In this document: positions 52,855-61,398 of the stretch, one piece after another
How the letters are laid out: each line of letters opens with the position of its first letter
Position numbering within the stretch: position 1 is the stretch's first letter
From: Achromobacter aloeverae
GTDB lineage: Bacteria; Pseudomonadota; Gammaproteobacteria; Burkholderiales; Burkholderiaceae_B
Length of the DNA stretch: 64,000 nt
Direction: 5' to 3'
Assembly (NCBI RefSeq): GCF_004121055.1
Contig: NZ_PYAL01000001.1
Span: 248,001 to 312,000 of the forward strand
Position numbers and translations under genes: made by a program
The notes under the pieces: model-generated
What the model was told of the DNA's origin: nothing
The model's input: the letters and a program-made list of their open reading frames with translations, nothing else
The model's database searches: none

Positions 52855-54474
52855 TCAAGCGGGCAGGACGGCAAACTCCCCTGCATCCGGCCTGGCCTCG
52901 GTCAAGCGCGCGACAGCCTGCTCGGCGGTGCCGTGCGCCAGGCGGAAAATACTGACCAATTGCGCCAGCGTCGCGGTCTGGTCCTGCATGGCGCCCGACG
53001 CGGCGGCGGCTTCCTCCACCAGCGCGGCATTCTGCTGCGTTACCTGCTCCATCTGCGCGATGGCCAGGTTGATCTGTTCGATACTGCCGGTCTGCTCGTG
53101 CGTCGCCGCGCTGATTTCACCCATGATGTCGGTGACCCGCTTCACGCTTTCGACGATCTCCTCCATGGTCGCGCCGGCCTGGCTGACCAATTGCGAACCG
53201 CTGTCGACCTTGGACACCGAATCGCCAATCAGCTGCTTGATGTCCTTGGCCGCCGTGGCCGATCGCTGCGCCAGGCTGCGGACTTCGCTGGCCACCACGG
53301 CGAAGCCGCGGCCCTGCTCGCCGGCGCGAGCCGCTTCCACCGCCGCGTTCAGCGCCAGGATGTTGGTCTGGAACGCGATGCCGTCGATCACGCCGATGAT
53401 GTCCACGATGCGGCGCGACGACTCGTTGATCGAAGTCATGGTTCCCACCACCTGCGACACCACGGCGCCGCCGCGGCTCGCCACCTCGGACGCCGACATG
53501 GCCAGTTGATTGGCCTGGCGCGCATTTTCCGCGTTCTGCTTGACGGTGACGGTCATCTGCTCCATGGTGGCGGCCGTCTCGCTCAGGGAGCTGGCCTGTT
53601 CCTCGGTGCGCGAGGACAGGTCCAGGTTGCCGGCCGCGATTTCCCGCGCGGCGGTGGCGATGGAATCGGTGCCGCCGCGGACCTGGCCGACGATGTTGCG
53701 CAGGTTTCCGTTCATGGTCTGCAGGGCGTGCAGCAACTGGCCGGTCTCGTCGCGGCCATGCACCGCGATCTCGCTGCTCAGGTCGCCGTCGGCGACGCGG
53801 CGGGCGGCGACCAGGGCCGACGCCAGGGGTCGCGTGATGCCGCGCGTCAGCGCCCACGCGCAGAGGGACCCGAAGGCCAGCGCCAGGGCGGCGAGGAGGA
53901 TCAGCTGCTGGCGGCTGCTCGCTTCGATTTCCTGGATATGGGCCGCTTCCTGGTCCAGACGCTTGCGCTGCAGGCCAACGAACTCGGCCAGCAGCTTGCT
54001 ATAGCTGACCGAGGCCGGCCGGAAGGCGGATTCGAAGACCTTGCTGGCCTCGTCGGCCTTGCCTTCCGCTTTCAGCTTCATGATCGTGTCGCGCGCATTC
54101 ACATACCCGCCTCGCACGTCCATGATCTTCTTGTAGACCGCCTGCTCGTCTTCGTTCCTGATCAGCGGCTCCAGCTGTTTCATGATTTCCAGCGAAACGC
54201 GCGTGCCTTCCGCAGCGTCGCCGGCAAAGAAGGCGGACAGGGAAGCATCGGAGCTCTTGGCGATGGCAGAAGTACGCGTGATACCCACCAGGACGAAATT
54301 GGCCCAGTCGTTGGTCATGCGTTCCTTGGCCAGGGGCCGCTCCATCATGACGCGGCTGGCGTCGGCCACGCCGCTCAAGCGCCACAGGCTGATGCCGGTG
54401 ATCACGATGGCGAGGGCCAGCACCAAACCAAACCCGAGCGCCAGGCGGGCGCCGATTTTCATATTCTTCAACAT
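52855..54474 (-). CDS. Methyl-accepting chemotaxis protein, Tar/Tsr type
   Basis: 539 residues. TM1 is at about 8-30 ([20 protein letters not shown]). The periplasmic four-helix-bundle-like domain runs about 31-185 (MCP_N type). TM2 is about 188-210, followed by HAMP ([22 protein letters not shown]). The signalling hairpin tip is [21 protein letters not shown] (near 375-395). No C-terminal NWETF pentapeptide is seen; the protein ends AVLPA. It probably shares a transcript with the GGDEF/EAL gene. The ligand is unknown. Confidence 0.92.
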   Translation of the reverse strand: MLKNMKIGARLALGFGLVLALAIVITGISLWRLSGVADASRVMMERPLAKERMTNDWANFVLVGITRTSAIAKSSDASLSAFFAGDAAEGTRVSLEIMKQLEPLIRNEDEQAVYKKIMDVRGGYVNARDTIMKLKAEGKADEASKVFESAFRPASVSYSKLLAEFVGLQRKRLDQEAAHIQEIEASSRQQLILLAALALAFGSLCAWALTRGITRPLASALVAARRVADGDLSSEIAVHGRDETGQLLHALQTMNGNLRNIVGQVRGGTDSIATAAREIAAGNLDLSSRTEEQASSLSETAATMEQMTVTVKQNAENARQANQLAMSASEVASRGGAVVSQVVGTMTSINESSRRIVDIIGVIDGIAFQTNILALNAAVEAARAGEQGRGFAVVASEVRSLAQRSATAAKDIKQLIGDSVSKVDSGSQLVSQAGATMEEIVESVKRVTDIMGEISAATHEQTGSIEQINLAIAQMEQVTQQNAALVEEAAAASGAMQDQTATLAQLVSIFRLAHGTAEQAVARLTEARPDAGEFAVLPA

Positions 54475-54759
54475 GACGATTTCTTGTCCTAGTCTTGATT
54501 ACTGCCAATGCAGCGAGGTACGGTCCGGGACCGCGGGATGAACCCGGGCATCCGGTTTTGCCGGACGCCCCAAGAAATCGAGTGTTGACGCACCGCTTTC
54601 TTACCTTCTCCTTTACGTCTTTTCCCGTGGGGTCTTTAGGCCGGGGAAGGCATGCAACATATCTTTTTTCATATTGCGTCGCACAAATGTAAGAATTCCT
54701 TGATCCGCAAGGGATTTAGGACGAATCTGGGGCGCCCGATCGCGTCCGGCACCGGCAGA

Positions 54760-55875
54760 TCAGAAGCGGGCCAGCGCCTCGGTCGCCGCCCGGCGTTCCA
54801 CCTCCAGCAAGGCCACCAGTTCGCCCGCGGGCAGCGAACGCGAAAGCGCGGCGGCCTGCCCCGCCCAATGCGCGGCATAGGTGTGGTCGCCTTGGGCCTT
54901 GGCTGCCGCGTGCAGGGCCTTGCCGGCGTCGTAGGCGATGGGATAGTCCGGCGCGGGCGGCGCACCCGCGGCCTCGCCCAGCGCCACCAGCCGGTTGCGG
55001 ACGCCGCGCGCCAGCCGGCCGGAAATCGCACGGGTGTGCGCGGTGCTGACCTGCTCATGACCTAGGAGATTCTGGCGGTAGGCCGCGTCGGCGGCCGACT
55101 CGGGGCAGCTGACGAAGGCAGTGCCCAGTTGCGCCAACTGGGCGCCCAGCGCCAGGACGGCGGCAATGCCGGCGCCGTCCATGATGCCGCCGGCGGCGAC
55201 CACCGGCAGGCGGGTCTGCGTGGCCAGCAGGCGGACCAGGGCCAAGGTACCCAGCTTGTCATCGGGCGCGGCCGGATCGAACACGCCGCGATGGCCGCCA
55301 GCCTCGATACCCTGCGCCACGATCGCGTCGATACCCGCCGCCTCGATGCGCCTGGCCTCGTCCAGGTTGGTGGCCGTGGCCATCAGCAGAACGCCGGCCG
55401 CGCGCAGCGCCTGGATGTGGTCGGCGGCGGGCAGGCCGAAATGAAAGCTCACCACGGCGGGCCTTTCCCGCAGCAGCAAGGCCTGCATGTCCGTGTCCGC
55501 CAGGTAGCTGGTGTAGATCTCCTTCAAGACGGCGGGAGGCAGGGCGCCGTGGCGCTCGAACTCCGGCGCCAGATAGCGCAGCCAGGCGGCTTCCGCGTCC
55601 GCATCGGCCTGTGCCGGCGCATGGCAGAACACGTTGATGCCGAAGGGCCGGCCCGTCAGCGCGCGGGTTTGCGCGATGGCCGCCTGCGCGGCGCCGGCGT
55701 TCATCGCGCCCACGCCCAGGAAACCCAGGCCGCCGGCGTTGCTCACCGCCGCGGCGAGCGCCGGCGTACCGGTGCCCGCCATCGGCGCCTGGATGATGGG
55801 CGCGGACAGGCCAAGGCGAGCGGCCAGGGAAGCGCCGGCCGAATTGGAGGACGAGACGGAGGGCGACTGGGACAT
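54760..55875 (-). CDS. Nitronate monooxygenase / 2-nitropropane dioxygenase-like flavoprotein
   Basis: 371 residues from the ATG at 55875 (CAGGAGA 6 nt upstream; the frame extends to 55959 without a site). It is a TIM barrel with PIIQAPMAGTGTPALAAAVSNAGGLG at the N-terminus, FGINVFCH, IVAQGIEAGGHRG (carrying the catalytic His of class-I enzymes) and PVVAAGGIMDGAGIAAVLALGA for FMN phosphate. It would oxidise propionate-3-nitronate or related nitronates. A LysR gene lies upstream on the same strand with a small ORF between. Confidence 0.88.
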   Translation of the reverse strand: MSQSPSVSSSNSAGASLAARLGLSAPIIQAPMAGTGTPALAAAVSNAGGLGFLGVGAMNAGAAQAAIAQTRALTGRPFGINVFCHAPAQADADAEAAWLRYLAPEFERHGALPPAVLKEIYTSYLADTDMQALLLRERPAVVSFHFGLPAADHIQALRAAGVLLMATATNLDEARRIEAAGIDAIVAQGIEAGGHRGVFDPAAPDDKLGTLALVRLLATQTRLPVVAAGGIMDGAGIAAVLALGAQLAQLGTAFVSCPESAADAAYRQNLLGHEQVSTAHTRAISGRLARGVRNRLVALGEAAGAPPAPDYPIAYDAGKALHAAAKAQGDHTYAAHWAGQAAALSRSLPAGELVALLEVERRAATEALARF

Positions 55876-55951
55876 GAGGGTCTCCTGGGTGGTATGGGTG
55901 TGGAGAAAGGGAAAACGGGTCAGAGAAGGCGGATGGGAAGAAGATGGGCAA

Positions 55952-55965
55952 CCCGGCAAACCGGG
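55952..55965. terminator. Small hairpin after the short ORF
   Basis: CCCGG-CAAA-CCGGG, a perfect 5-bp stem with a 4-nt loop. It starts directly after the stop of the 18-codon ORF and 76 bp before the nitronate monooxygenase start. There is no T-run, so an attenuator or mRNA boundary is as plausible as a terminator. Confidence 0.4.
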
Positions 55966-56022
55966 CTATCGCGTGCGCAAGGCGGCGATGGCGGCCGGTG
56001 CGGGGCTGGAAGAGGCGGACAT
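55966..56022 (-). CDS. Possible 18-residue small ORF coupled to lysR
   Basis: MSASSSPAPAAIAALRTR. Its ATG overlaps the lysR stop (TGATG at 56024-56020), and AGGAGA lies 4 nt before it inside the last lysR codons. The context CAGGAGAC-N4-ATGTCC is nearly the same as that of the nitronate monooxygenase, and both proteins begin with Ser/Ala-rich residues. It may be a leader peptide, or the remnant of a duplicated gene start. No expression evidence. Confidence 0.35.
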   Translation of the reverse strand: MSASSSPAPAAIAALRTR

Positions 56023-56897
56023 CAAAGTCTCCTGGAAAACTCGCGCAAGGCCGCGGTATCGAAACCCGCGCGGCGGATGAGATAGCTATGGACGGGACGC
56101 AGGGTGGTGACGCCCGCGCCGGCCGGCGCCCGCCGCATATCGATCAGGGACCGCGGCAGCACGGCGGCGGCGGTCCCCGCCATCACGCGGGCCAGGATGG
56201 CGTCGTAGGAGTTCAGGTCCAGCAGCGTCCATTGCGCCGGATCGCCGCCCTGCTCCGCCAGCCACTGCAAGGCGCATTTGCGGTAGGTGCATCCCTGCGC
56301 GAATGCGGCGAGGCTGCGCACTTGCAGGTCGGCGGCCGTACGCGGCGCGGGATGACCGGGCGGGGTCACCAACATCAGGTCTTCGGTGAACAGGTAGCGC
56401 CCTTCCAGGCCCTCGCCCAGTTCGCGCATGTCGGCGTCCTGGGGATCGCCGGCGGCGGGATGGGCCACGATGGCGCAATCCAGGCGCGACTCCGCCACCG
56501 CATCGGCCAGCGCCTGGGTCGTGCCGGTCTGGACGTCGATGGTGACTTGCGGCCAATCCGCGCGGAATCGCGCCAGGGGCTCCGGCAGGCGGCTTGCCGC
56601 GGCGGCTTCCATGGTTCCCAGCCGCAGCCGGCCGCTGGGCGCTTCGCTGCGCACCGTCTGCCGGGCTTCCTCCGCCAGCGCCAGCAGGCGTTCGGCGTAT
56701 CCCAGCATGCGGTCGCCCTCGGGGGTCAGCGTCATGCGCTTGTTGTCGCGCCGGAACAGGTCGACGCCCAGGCCTTCTTCCAATTGCCTCAGCCGGGTGG
56801 TCACGTTGGATTGGACGCGTCCCAAGCGTTGCGCGGCTCGGGTCACGCTTTGTTCGGCGGCGACGGCGCGGAAGATTTCCAGTTCGGCAAGTTCCAT
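56022..56897 (-). CDS. LysR-family transcriptional regulator
   Basis: 291 residues. The N-terminal helix-turn-helix is ELEIFRAVAAEQSVTRAAQRLGRVQSNVTTRLRQLEE (key AAQRL-QSNVT). The effector-binding domain follows (RLRLGTMEAAAASRLPEPLARF, LDCAIVAHP). CTYRKCALQWL near residue 210 carries two Cys close together. It is upstream of, and co-directional with, the nitronate monooxygenase, and has an inverted repeat in its own leader. It most resembles CynR/GltC-like activators; the effector is unknown. Confidence 0.88.
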   Translation of the reverse strand: MELAELEIFRAVAAEQSVTRAAQRLGRVQSNVTTRLRQLEEGLGVDLFRRDNKRMTLTPEGDRMLGYAERLLALAEEARQTVRSEAPSGRLRLGTMEAAAASRLPEPLARFRADWPQVTIDVQTGTTQALADAVAESRLDCAIVAHPAAGDPQDADMRELGEGLEGRYLFTEDLMLVTPPGHPAPRTAADLQVRSLAAFAQGCTYRKCALQWLAEQGGDPAQWTLLDLNSYDAILARVMAGTAAAVLPRSLIDMRRAPAGAGVTTLRPVHSYLIRRAGFDTAALREFSRRL

Positions 56898-57473
56898 GGG
56901 GTTCTCAAAGCGGGATTTCGATGACGGTGGCCCGTGGGGGAGGCGGCCGCATTAAAAATCTTTTTTTGAGAACTATATATATTTTTTAATCTCTATTCAA
57001 GATTATTTGGGGTGCGCGGCGGAGCCCCGCGCGGGGGTACCGCGCGGGGGTACCGCGCGGGGAGTGCCGTGCGGGGAGTGCCGTGCGGGGGGGCCGCGCG
57101 GGAGTGCCGCGCGGGAGTGCCGCGCGGGAGTGCCGCGCGGGGAGTGCCGCGCGGGGAGTGCCGCGCGGGGAGTGCCGCGCGGGGAGTGCCGTGCGGGGGG
57201 GCCGCGCGCGAGTGCCGCGTGGGAGTGCCGCGTGGGAGTGCCGCGTGGGAGTGCCGCGTGGGAGTGCCGCGCCGGGAGTGCCGTGCGGGGAGTGCCGCGC
57301 GGGGGCGCCACTCAGGGGCGCCGCGCCGGGTGCGCGCCGGAGGCTCGGCGCCGGCGGAGCCGCGCTCGTGCGCCGCGCCGGCGATGCGGTGCCGGCCGTG
57401 CTGCGCCGGACGGGCCCGCGCGGCGAGGCCGGAGCAGCCGGGCGGACGTTCCCGGCGCCATGCATCCGCTGCT
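56898..57473. other. Intergenic region: lysR leader and GC-rich minisatellite
   Basis: 576 bases. Near lysR, GTTCTCAAA (56901-56909) and TTTGAGAAC (56965-56973) form a 9-bp inverted repeat 55 nt apart. Next comes an AT-rich block (about 56952-57000, ATATATATTTTTTAA) that fits a promoter. From about 57018 to 57305 is the minisatellite, listed separately. From 57306 to 57473 is GC-rich sequence with GGCGCC/CCGGCG elements and no supported gene, then the aceE stop. Confidence 0.6.
57018..57305. repeat. 13/14-bp GC-rich minisatellite, about 18 units
   Basis: The unit is AGTGCCGCGCGGG(G). The AGTGCC core occurs 16 times between 57063 and 57296, at steps of 13 or 14 nt, with two 26-nt steps where the core is degenerate. 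Three successive patches are seen: 14-nt CGCGCGGGG types, 13-nt CGCGTGGG types, and GTACC variants at the start. Each unit contains CCGCGCGG. The unit is not a codon multiple and no gene uses it convincingly. Confidence 0.92.
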
Positions 57474-60146
57474 TCAAACCGCCGCGGGATCCGCCTTGTC
57501 CACGTCTATCCCATAGCGGGCGATCGCGTCGCCCACGCGCTGGCGAGGAATCGCGCCATCATCCGCAAGGGCCTTCAAGGCGGCCAGGACGATGAAATGG
57601 CGATCGACCTCGAAGAAGGCGCGCAGCGATTCGCGGGTATCGGACCGCCCGAAGCCATCCGTGCCCAGGGAGATGAAGCGGCGGCCAGGGATGAAAGGCC
57701 GGATCTGGTCGCCGACGATCTTCATGTAATCCGTCGCCACCACGACCGGCCCGCGCCGCCCCTCCAGGCACGCTTGCGCATAGGGCACGCGCGGCGCTGC
57801 ATCGGGATGCAGCATGTTCCACCGCTCCACCGCCAGGCCCTCGCGCCGCACTTCCGTCAGGCTGGGCGCGCTCCAGACGTCGCTCTCGATGCCGAAGTCC
57901 TGCGACAGCAAATCCGCCGCCGCCTGCACTTCCCGCAGGATGGCCCCGCTACCCATCAACTGCACGCGCGGCGCGTCCGCTCCGGCACCGCCCCCCTCAC
58001 GCAGCAGGTACAACCCCTTCAGGATGCCCGCCTCCACGCCCGCCGGCATGGCCGGATGCGGGTAGTTCTCGTTGAGAAGCGTGATGTAGTAGTACACATC
58101 CTCCTGCTCCACGAACATGCGCCGCAAGCCATCCTGGATGATGACAGCCAGCTCATACGCGAACGTAGGATCGTAGGAAATACAACTTGGGATGACGGAC
58201 GACAGCACATGGCTATGGCCGTCATCGTGCTGCAACCCTTCTCCCATCAGCGTGGTCCGCCCGGCCGTCGCGCCCAGCAGAAAGCCGCGAGTGCGGGCAT
58301 CGGCCGCGGCCCACGCCAGATCGCCGACGCGCTGCAAGCCGAACATCGAATAGAAAATGTAGAACGGGATCGTCGCCAGGCCATGATTGCTGTAGGACGT
58401 GCCGGCCGCGATCCAGGACGCGATGGCGCCCGATTCGTTGATACCCTCCTGCAGGATCTGTCCGTCCATCGCCTCCTTGTAGTAGCTCAACTGCCCGGCG
58501 TCCTGCGGCGTATAGAGCTGGCCCACGTGGGAGTGGATGCCGATCTGGCGGAACAAGCCCTCCATGCCAAAGGTGCGCGACTCATCGGGCACGATGGGGA
58601 TGACCCGCTGGCCCAGCGCCGGATCCTTCAACAGCGCGGTCAGGATGCGCACGAAAGCCATGGTGGTCGACAACGCGCGCTCGCCGCTGCCTTGCAACTG
58701 GTTTCCGAAGGTGGACAACGGCGGAACAGGCAAGGGATCGACCCCATGGAAGCGCGCGGGGATGTAGCCGCCCAGGGCCGCGCGCCTGGCGGCCAGATAG
58801 CGGGCTTCTTCGCTGTCCGGCTCCGGGCGCAGGTAGGGCATGTCCTCCAACTGCTCGTCCGCGACGGGCAGCGCGAAGCGATCGCGGAACGCGCGCACCG
58901 CGTCGGCGCTCATCTTCTTCAACTGATGATTGATGTTCTGGCCCTCGCCCGCCTCGCCCATGCCGAAGCCCTTGACGGTCTTGGCCAGGACCACGGTGGG
59001 GCGGCCCGTCGTACGGACGGCCTCGCGATACGCGGCATGCACCTTCTCCGGGTCATGGCCGCCGCGCGTCAATGCCCATATATCGTCGTCGGAAAGATCC
59101 GCGACCAGTTCGCGCAGTTCGGCATACTTGCCGAAGAAATGCTCCCGCACGTAAGCGCCGTCCTGCGACTTGAAGGTCTGGTAGTCGCCATCCACGCATT
59201 CCATCATGCGTTGGCGCAACAAGCCCGTCGTGTCCTTGTCGAGCAGCCTGTCCCAGCCACTGCCCCAGACCACCTTGATGACATTCCAGCCGGCGGCGCG
59301 AAAGGTCGCCTCCAGCTCCTGCATGACCTTGGCATTGCCCCGTACCGGACCATCCAGGCGCTGCAAATTGCAATTGACCACGAAAATCAGGTTGTCCAGC
59401 CGCTCGCGGCCTCCCAGCGCAATCGCCGCCAGCGACTCCGGCTGGTCCATTTCGCCATCGCCGAGGAAAGCCCACACCTTGCGTCCCTGGTGGGTCTTCA
59501 GGCCGCGCAGCTCCAGGTATCTCATGTAGCGCGCCTGGTAGGCGGCGGTAAGCGGCCCCAGCCCCATCGACACCGTGGGGTATTGCCAGAACTCCGGCAT
59601 CAGCCGTGGATGGGGATAGGACGAAATGCCGGGACGCCCCGCCTCGCGGCGGAAATTGTCCATGCGCGCCTCGTCGAGCCGTCCCTCCAGGTAGGCGCGG
59701 CCATAGATGCCGGGCGCCGAATGGCCCTGGATGTACACCATGTCGCCATCGAAGGTGTCCGTGCGGCCGCGGAAGAAGTGGTCGAAGCCGACGTCATAGA
59801 GCACGGCGGCCGATTGATACGTCGCGATATGCCCGCCGACGTTCGAATGCTTGCCCGCGCGCAGGACCATGACCATGGCGTTCCAGCGGACATAGGCGTT
59901 GAGCCGGCGTTCCAGCGCCAGGTTGCCGGGATACGCCGGCTGCCGCGCCCACGGAATGGTGTTGACGTAGGGCGTCGTGATGGACCGATAGACGTCGCCG
60001 TGACGCGCCTGGTCGAAATCGATCAATTGTTCGATCAGGTAGTGTCCGCGGGAACGCCCTTCCACGGCGATCACGGCCTCCAGCGCCTCCAGCCACTCCT
60101 TGGTTTCCTGTGGATCGGCATCGACATGCGCGACATCTTGCTTCAT
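57474..60146 (-). CDS. aceE: Pyruvate dehydrogenase E1 component, homodimeric AceE type
   Basis: 890 residues from the ATG at 60146, close to E. coli AceE (887). CTGGAGACC precedes the start. Thiamine-diphosphate motif GDGEMDQPES...NLIFVVNCN (near 230-260). Active-site His regions are GKHSNVGGHIATYQSAAVLYD (key His-Asn-Gly) and GHSAPGIYGRAYLEG. Other family blocks are KTVKGFGMG and FRQIGIHSHVGQLYTPQD. The enzyme decarboxylates a 2-oxo acid and acetylates the E2 lipoyl group. No aceF or lpd is adjacent, so it must use E2/E3 from elsewhere or act on another 2-oxo acid, as reported for MdeB-like proteins. It is divergent from a MarR regulator. Confidence 0.92.
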   Translation of the reverse strand: MKQDVAHVDADPQETKEWLEALEAVIAVEGRSRGHYLIEQLIDFDQARHGDVYRSITTPYVNTIPWARQPAYPGNLALERRLNAYVRWNAMVMVLRAGKHSNVGGHIATYQSAAVLYDVGFDHFFRGRTDTFDGDMVYIQGHSAPGIYGRAYLEGRLDEARMDNFRREAGRPGISSYPHPRLMPEFWQYPTVSMGLGPLTAAYQARYMRYLELRGLKTHQGRKVWAFLGDGEMDQPESLAAIALGGRERLDNLIFVVNCNLQRLDGPVRGNAKVMQELEATFRAAGWNVIKVVWGSGWDRLLDKDTTGLLRQRMMECVDGDYQTFKSQDGAYVREHFFGKYAELRELVADLSDDDIWALTRGGHDPEKVHAAYREAVRTTGRPTVVLAKTVKGFGMGEAGEGQNINHQLKKMSADAVRAFRDRFALPVADEQLEDMPYLRPEPDSEEARYLAARRAALGGYIPARFHGVDPLPVPPLSTFGNQLQGSGERALSTTMAFVRILTALLKDPALGQRVIPIVPDESRTFGMEGLFRQIGIHSHVGQLYTPQDAGQLSYYKEAMDGQILQEGINESGAIASWIAAGTSYSNHGLATIPFYIFYSMFGLQRVGDLAWAAADARTRGFLLGATAGRTTLMGEGLQHDDGHSHVLSSVIPSCISYDPTFAYELAVIIQDGLRRMFVEQEDVYYYITLLNENYPHPAMPAGVEAGILKGLYLLREGGGAGADAPRVQLMGSGAILREVQAAADLLSQDFGIESDVWSAPSLTEVRREGLAVERWNMLHPDAAPRVPYAQACLEGRRGPVVVATDYMKIVGDQIRPFIPGRRFISLGTDGFGRSDTRESLRAFFEVDRHFIVLAALKALADDGAIPRQRVGDAIARYGIDVDKADPAAV

Positions 60147-60243
60147 TGCGGTCTCCAGAATATGCGGGCGCCCGGACAAGCCGGCGCGCCCATCCATGGC
60201 ACGGTCCTACCAGGGCGCCAGCCAGGGACGGTCACGAAACTCT

Positions 60244-60313
60244 TTGCAAAAGCAATCGTTGCATTTGCAATCCATAAACCGCGATCGTACAGAGGTATGA
60301 TTGCATTTGCAAT
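60244..60313. promoter_or_regulatory. aceE/marR divergent region with three TTGC/GCAA palindromes
   Basis: TTGC-AAAA-GCAA at 60244-60255, TTGCA-TT-TGCAA at 60259-60270, and ATTGCA-TT-TGCAAT at 60300-60313. The second and third share the core TTGCATTTGCAA. Such AT-rich palindromes spaced in a divergent promoter are typical of MarR operators, so the regulator would control both itself and aceE. Binding is inferred. Confidence 0.7.
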
Positions 60314-60363
60314 TCAACACCGAAGCAGCGTCAAAGCCGCAATGAATGGGAGGGATATCGCGG

Positions 60364-60822
60364 ATGGCCAAGAACGAACCGGACCCCTGGTTCTCTTTCG
60401 TACGGGCGCACCGGGCGCTCATCAAGGAAATCGAGCGGCGCCTGGCCCAGGCTGGCCTGCCGGCCTATGCGTGGTACGACGTCCTGTGGAGCCTGGAAAG
60501 CGGCAAGAACGGCATGCGGCGCATGCATGAATTGGCCGACAACCTGGTCATCGAGCGCTACAACCTGACGCGGCTGATCGACCGCCTGGAACAGGAAAGG
60601 CTGGTCGTGCGGTCGCGCTCCGCGGAGGACGGGCGGGCCGCCTATGCCACCATCACCGAGGAAGGGCGGGCCCTGCGCAAGAAGATGTGGAAGGTCTACC
60701 AGTCGGCGGTAGCCGAGCTCTTCCTCTCGCAATTCGACGACGAGGAACGCGCGCGGCTGGCCACCGCGCTGGATCGCGCCACCGCGCTGGCGCGCGGGTC
60801 CGGGGCGGACACCGGGAATTGA
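60364..60822 (+). CDS. MarR-family transcriptional regulator
   Basis: 152 residues from the ATG at 60364, with GGGAGGG about 9 nt upstream; the ATG at 60346 overlaps that site and is unlikely. The winged helix is RRMHELADNLVIERYNLTRLIDRLEQERLVVRSRSAEDGRAAYATITEEGRAL (key LADNLV, DGRA). Long flanking helices would make the dimer interface. It is divergent from aceE and most likely represses it until a ligand, probably a phenolic or keto acid, binds. Confidence 0.88.
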   Translation: MAKNEPDPWFSFVRAHRALIKEIERRLAQAGLPAYAWYDVLWSLESGKNGMRRMHELADNLVIERYNLTRLIDRLEQERLVVRSRSAEDGRAAYATITEEGRALRKKMWKVYQSAVAELFLSQFDDEERARLATALDRATALARGSGADTGN

Positions 60823-60839
60823 TAGCGGGAGTCGTAGGC

Positions 60840-60876
60840 GGACGCCGGCGTCCCTGGCGAGCAGCCCCTCTCGCCA
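60840..60876. terminator. Tandem hairpins between convergent marR and LprI-like genes
   Basis: GGACGCCGGCGTCC (60840-60853) is a perfect 14-bp palindrome. TGGCGAG (60855-60861) and CTCGCCA (60870-60876) form a 7-bp stem with an 8-nt loop. They lie between two convergent genes, where a bidirectional terminator is expected. No T-tract follows. Confidence 0.5.
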
Positions 60877-60903
60877 AGCCGCCGCCAGCCATCCCGCTGC
60901 CGG

Positions 60904-61332
60904 TCAACCGCCCAGCTTGTCGTCCACGCAGCCGGTGCTCTTGCACTCGCGCTCGCGTTCCTTCAGAAAGTCCAGGCGCTGCCGCGTCAGGCTCACCGCG
61001 CAATCGAGGTTCACGTAGTAGCCGTTGGGCTTCTCGTAGCTGCACTGTTCGTCGCGGTTCTTGATCCAGGCCAGTTGGCCCCGCTTCAGCGCATCCTGCT
61101 GCGCGGGCTTGAGCAGCTTGCGCAGGTCCGTATAAGCGGTATTCAGGTCATGATCGGTCTGTGAAAACAGATTGCCGGAGCAATAGACCTGGTCGAAGGC
61201 ATTGCGCGGCTTGGCGCAGCCGGCCGCCTGGGCGTCGGTCGACACGAAGGCGGCGGCCAGGGCCGCCAATGCCACGGCGGAACCGAAGACGCGGGTACTG
61301 AAGACGCCTGCACTGAAGGCAAAGTTTCTCAT
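60904..61332 (-). CDS. LprI-like DUF1311 protein
   Basis: 142 residues from the ATG at 61332, which has GAGGA at about 8 nt; an ATG at 61347 overlaps this site. A signal peptide ends near DAQA-AGC. The mature domain shows the DUF1311 core: CAKPRNAFDQVYCSGNLF, DLNTAYTDLRKLL, QLAWIKNRDEQC. Six Cys suggest three disulphides in the periplasm. Relatives (M. tuberculosis LprI) inhibit lysozyme. The downstream co-directional gene is separated from its partner by an N-acetylmuramoyl amidase, which fits a cell-wall theme. Confidence 0.85.
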   Translation of the reverse strand: MRNFAFSAGVFSTRVFGSAVALAALAAAFVSTDAQAAGCAKPRNAFDQVYCSGNLFSQTDHDLNTAYTDLRKLLKPAQQDALKRGQLAWIKNRDEQCSYEKPNGYYVNLDCAVSLTRQRLDFLKERERECKSTGCVDDKLGG

Positions 61333-61398
61333 TTGGTTTTTCCTCATGCGCGCGAGCTGGGAGATGAAGATGCCGGGACGGTGCGCAGGCCATCCCGC

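Noticed and set aside
57012-60530. Plus-strand open frame of 1172 codons through the minisatellite and antisense to aceE
   Set aside because: It is the antisense shadow of aceE in GC-rich DNA; aceE has all family motifs, and the frame begins in repeat sequence without a ribosome site.
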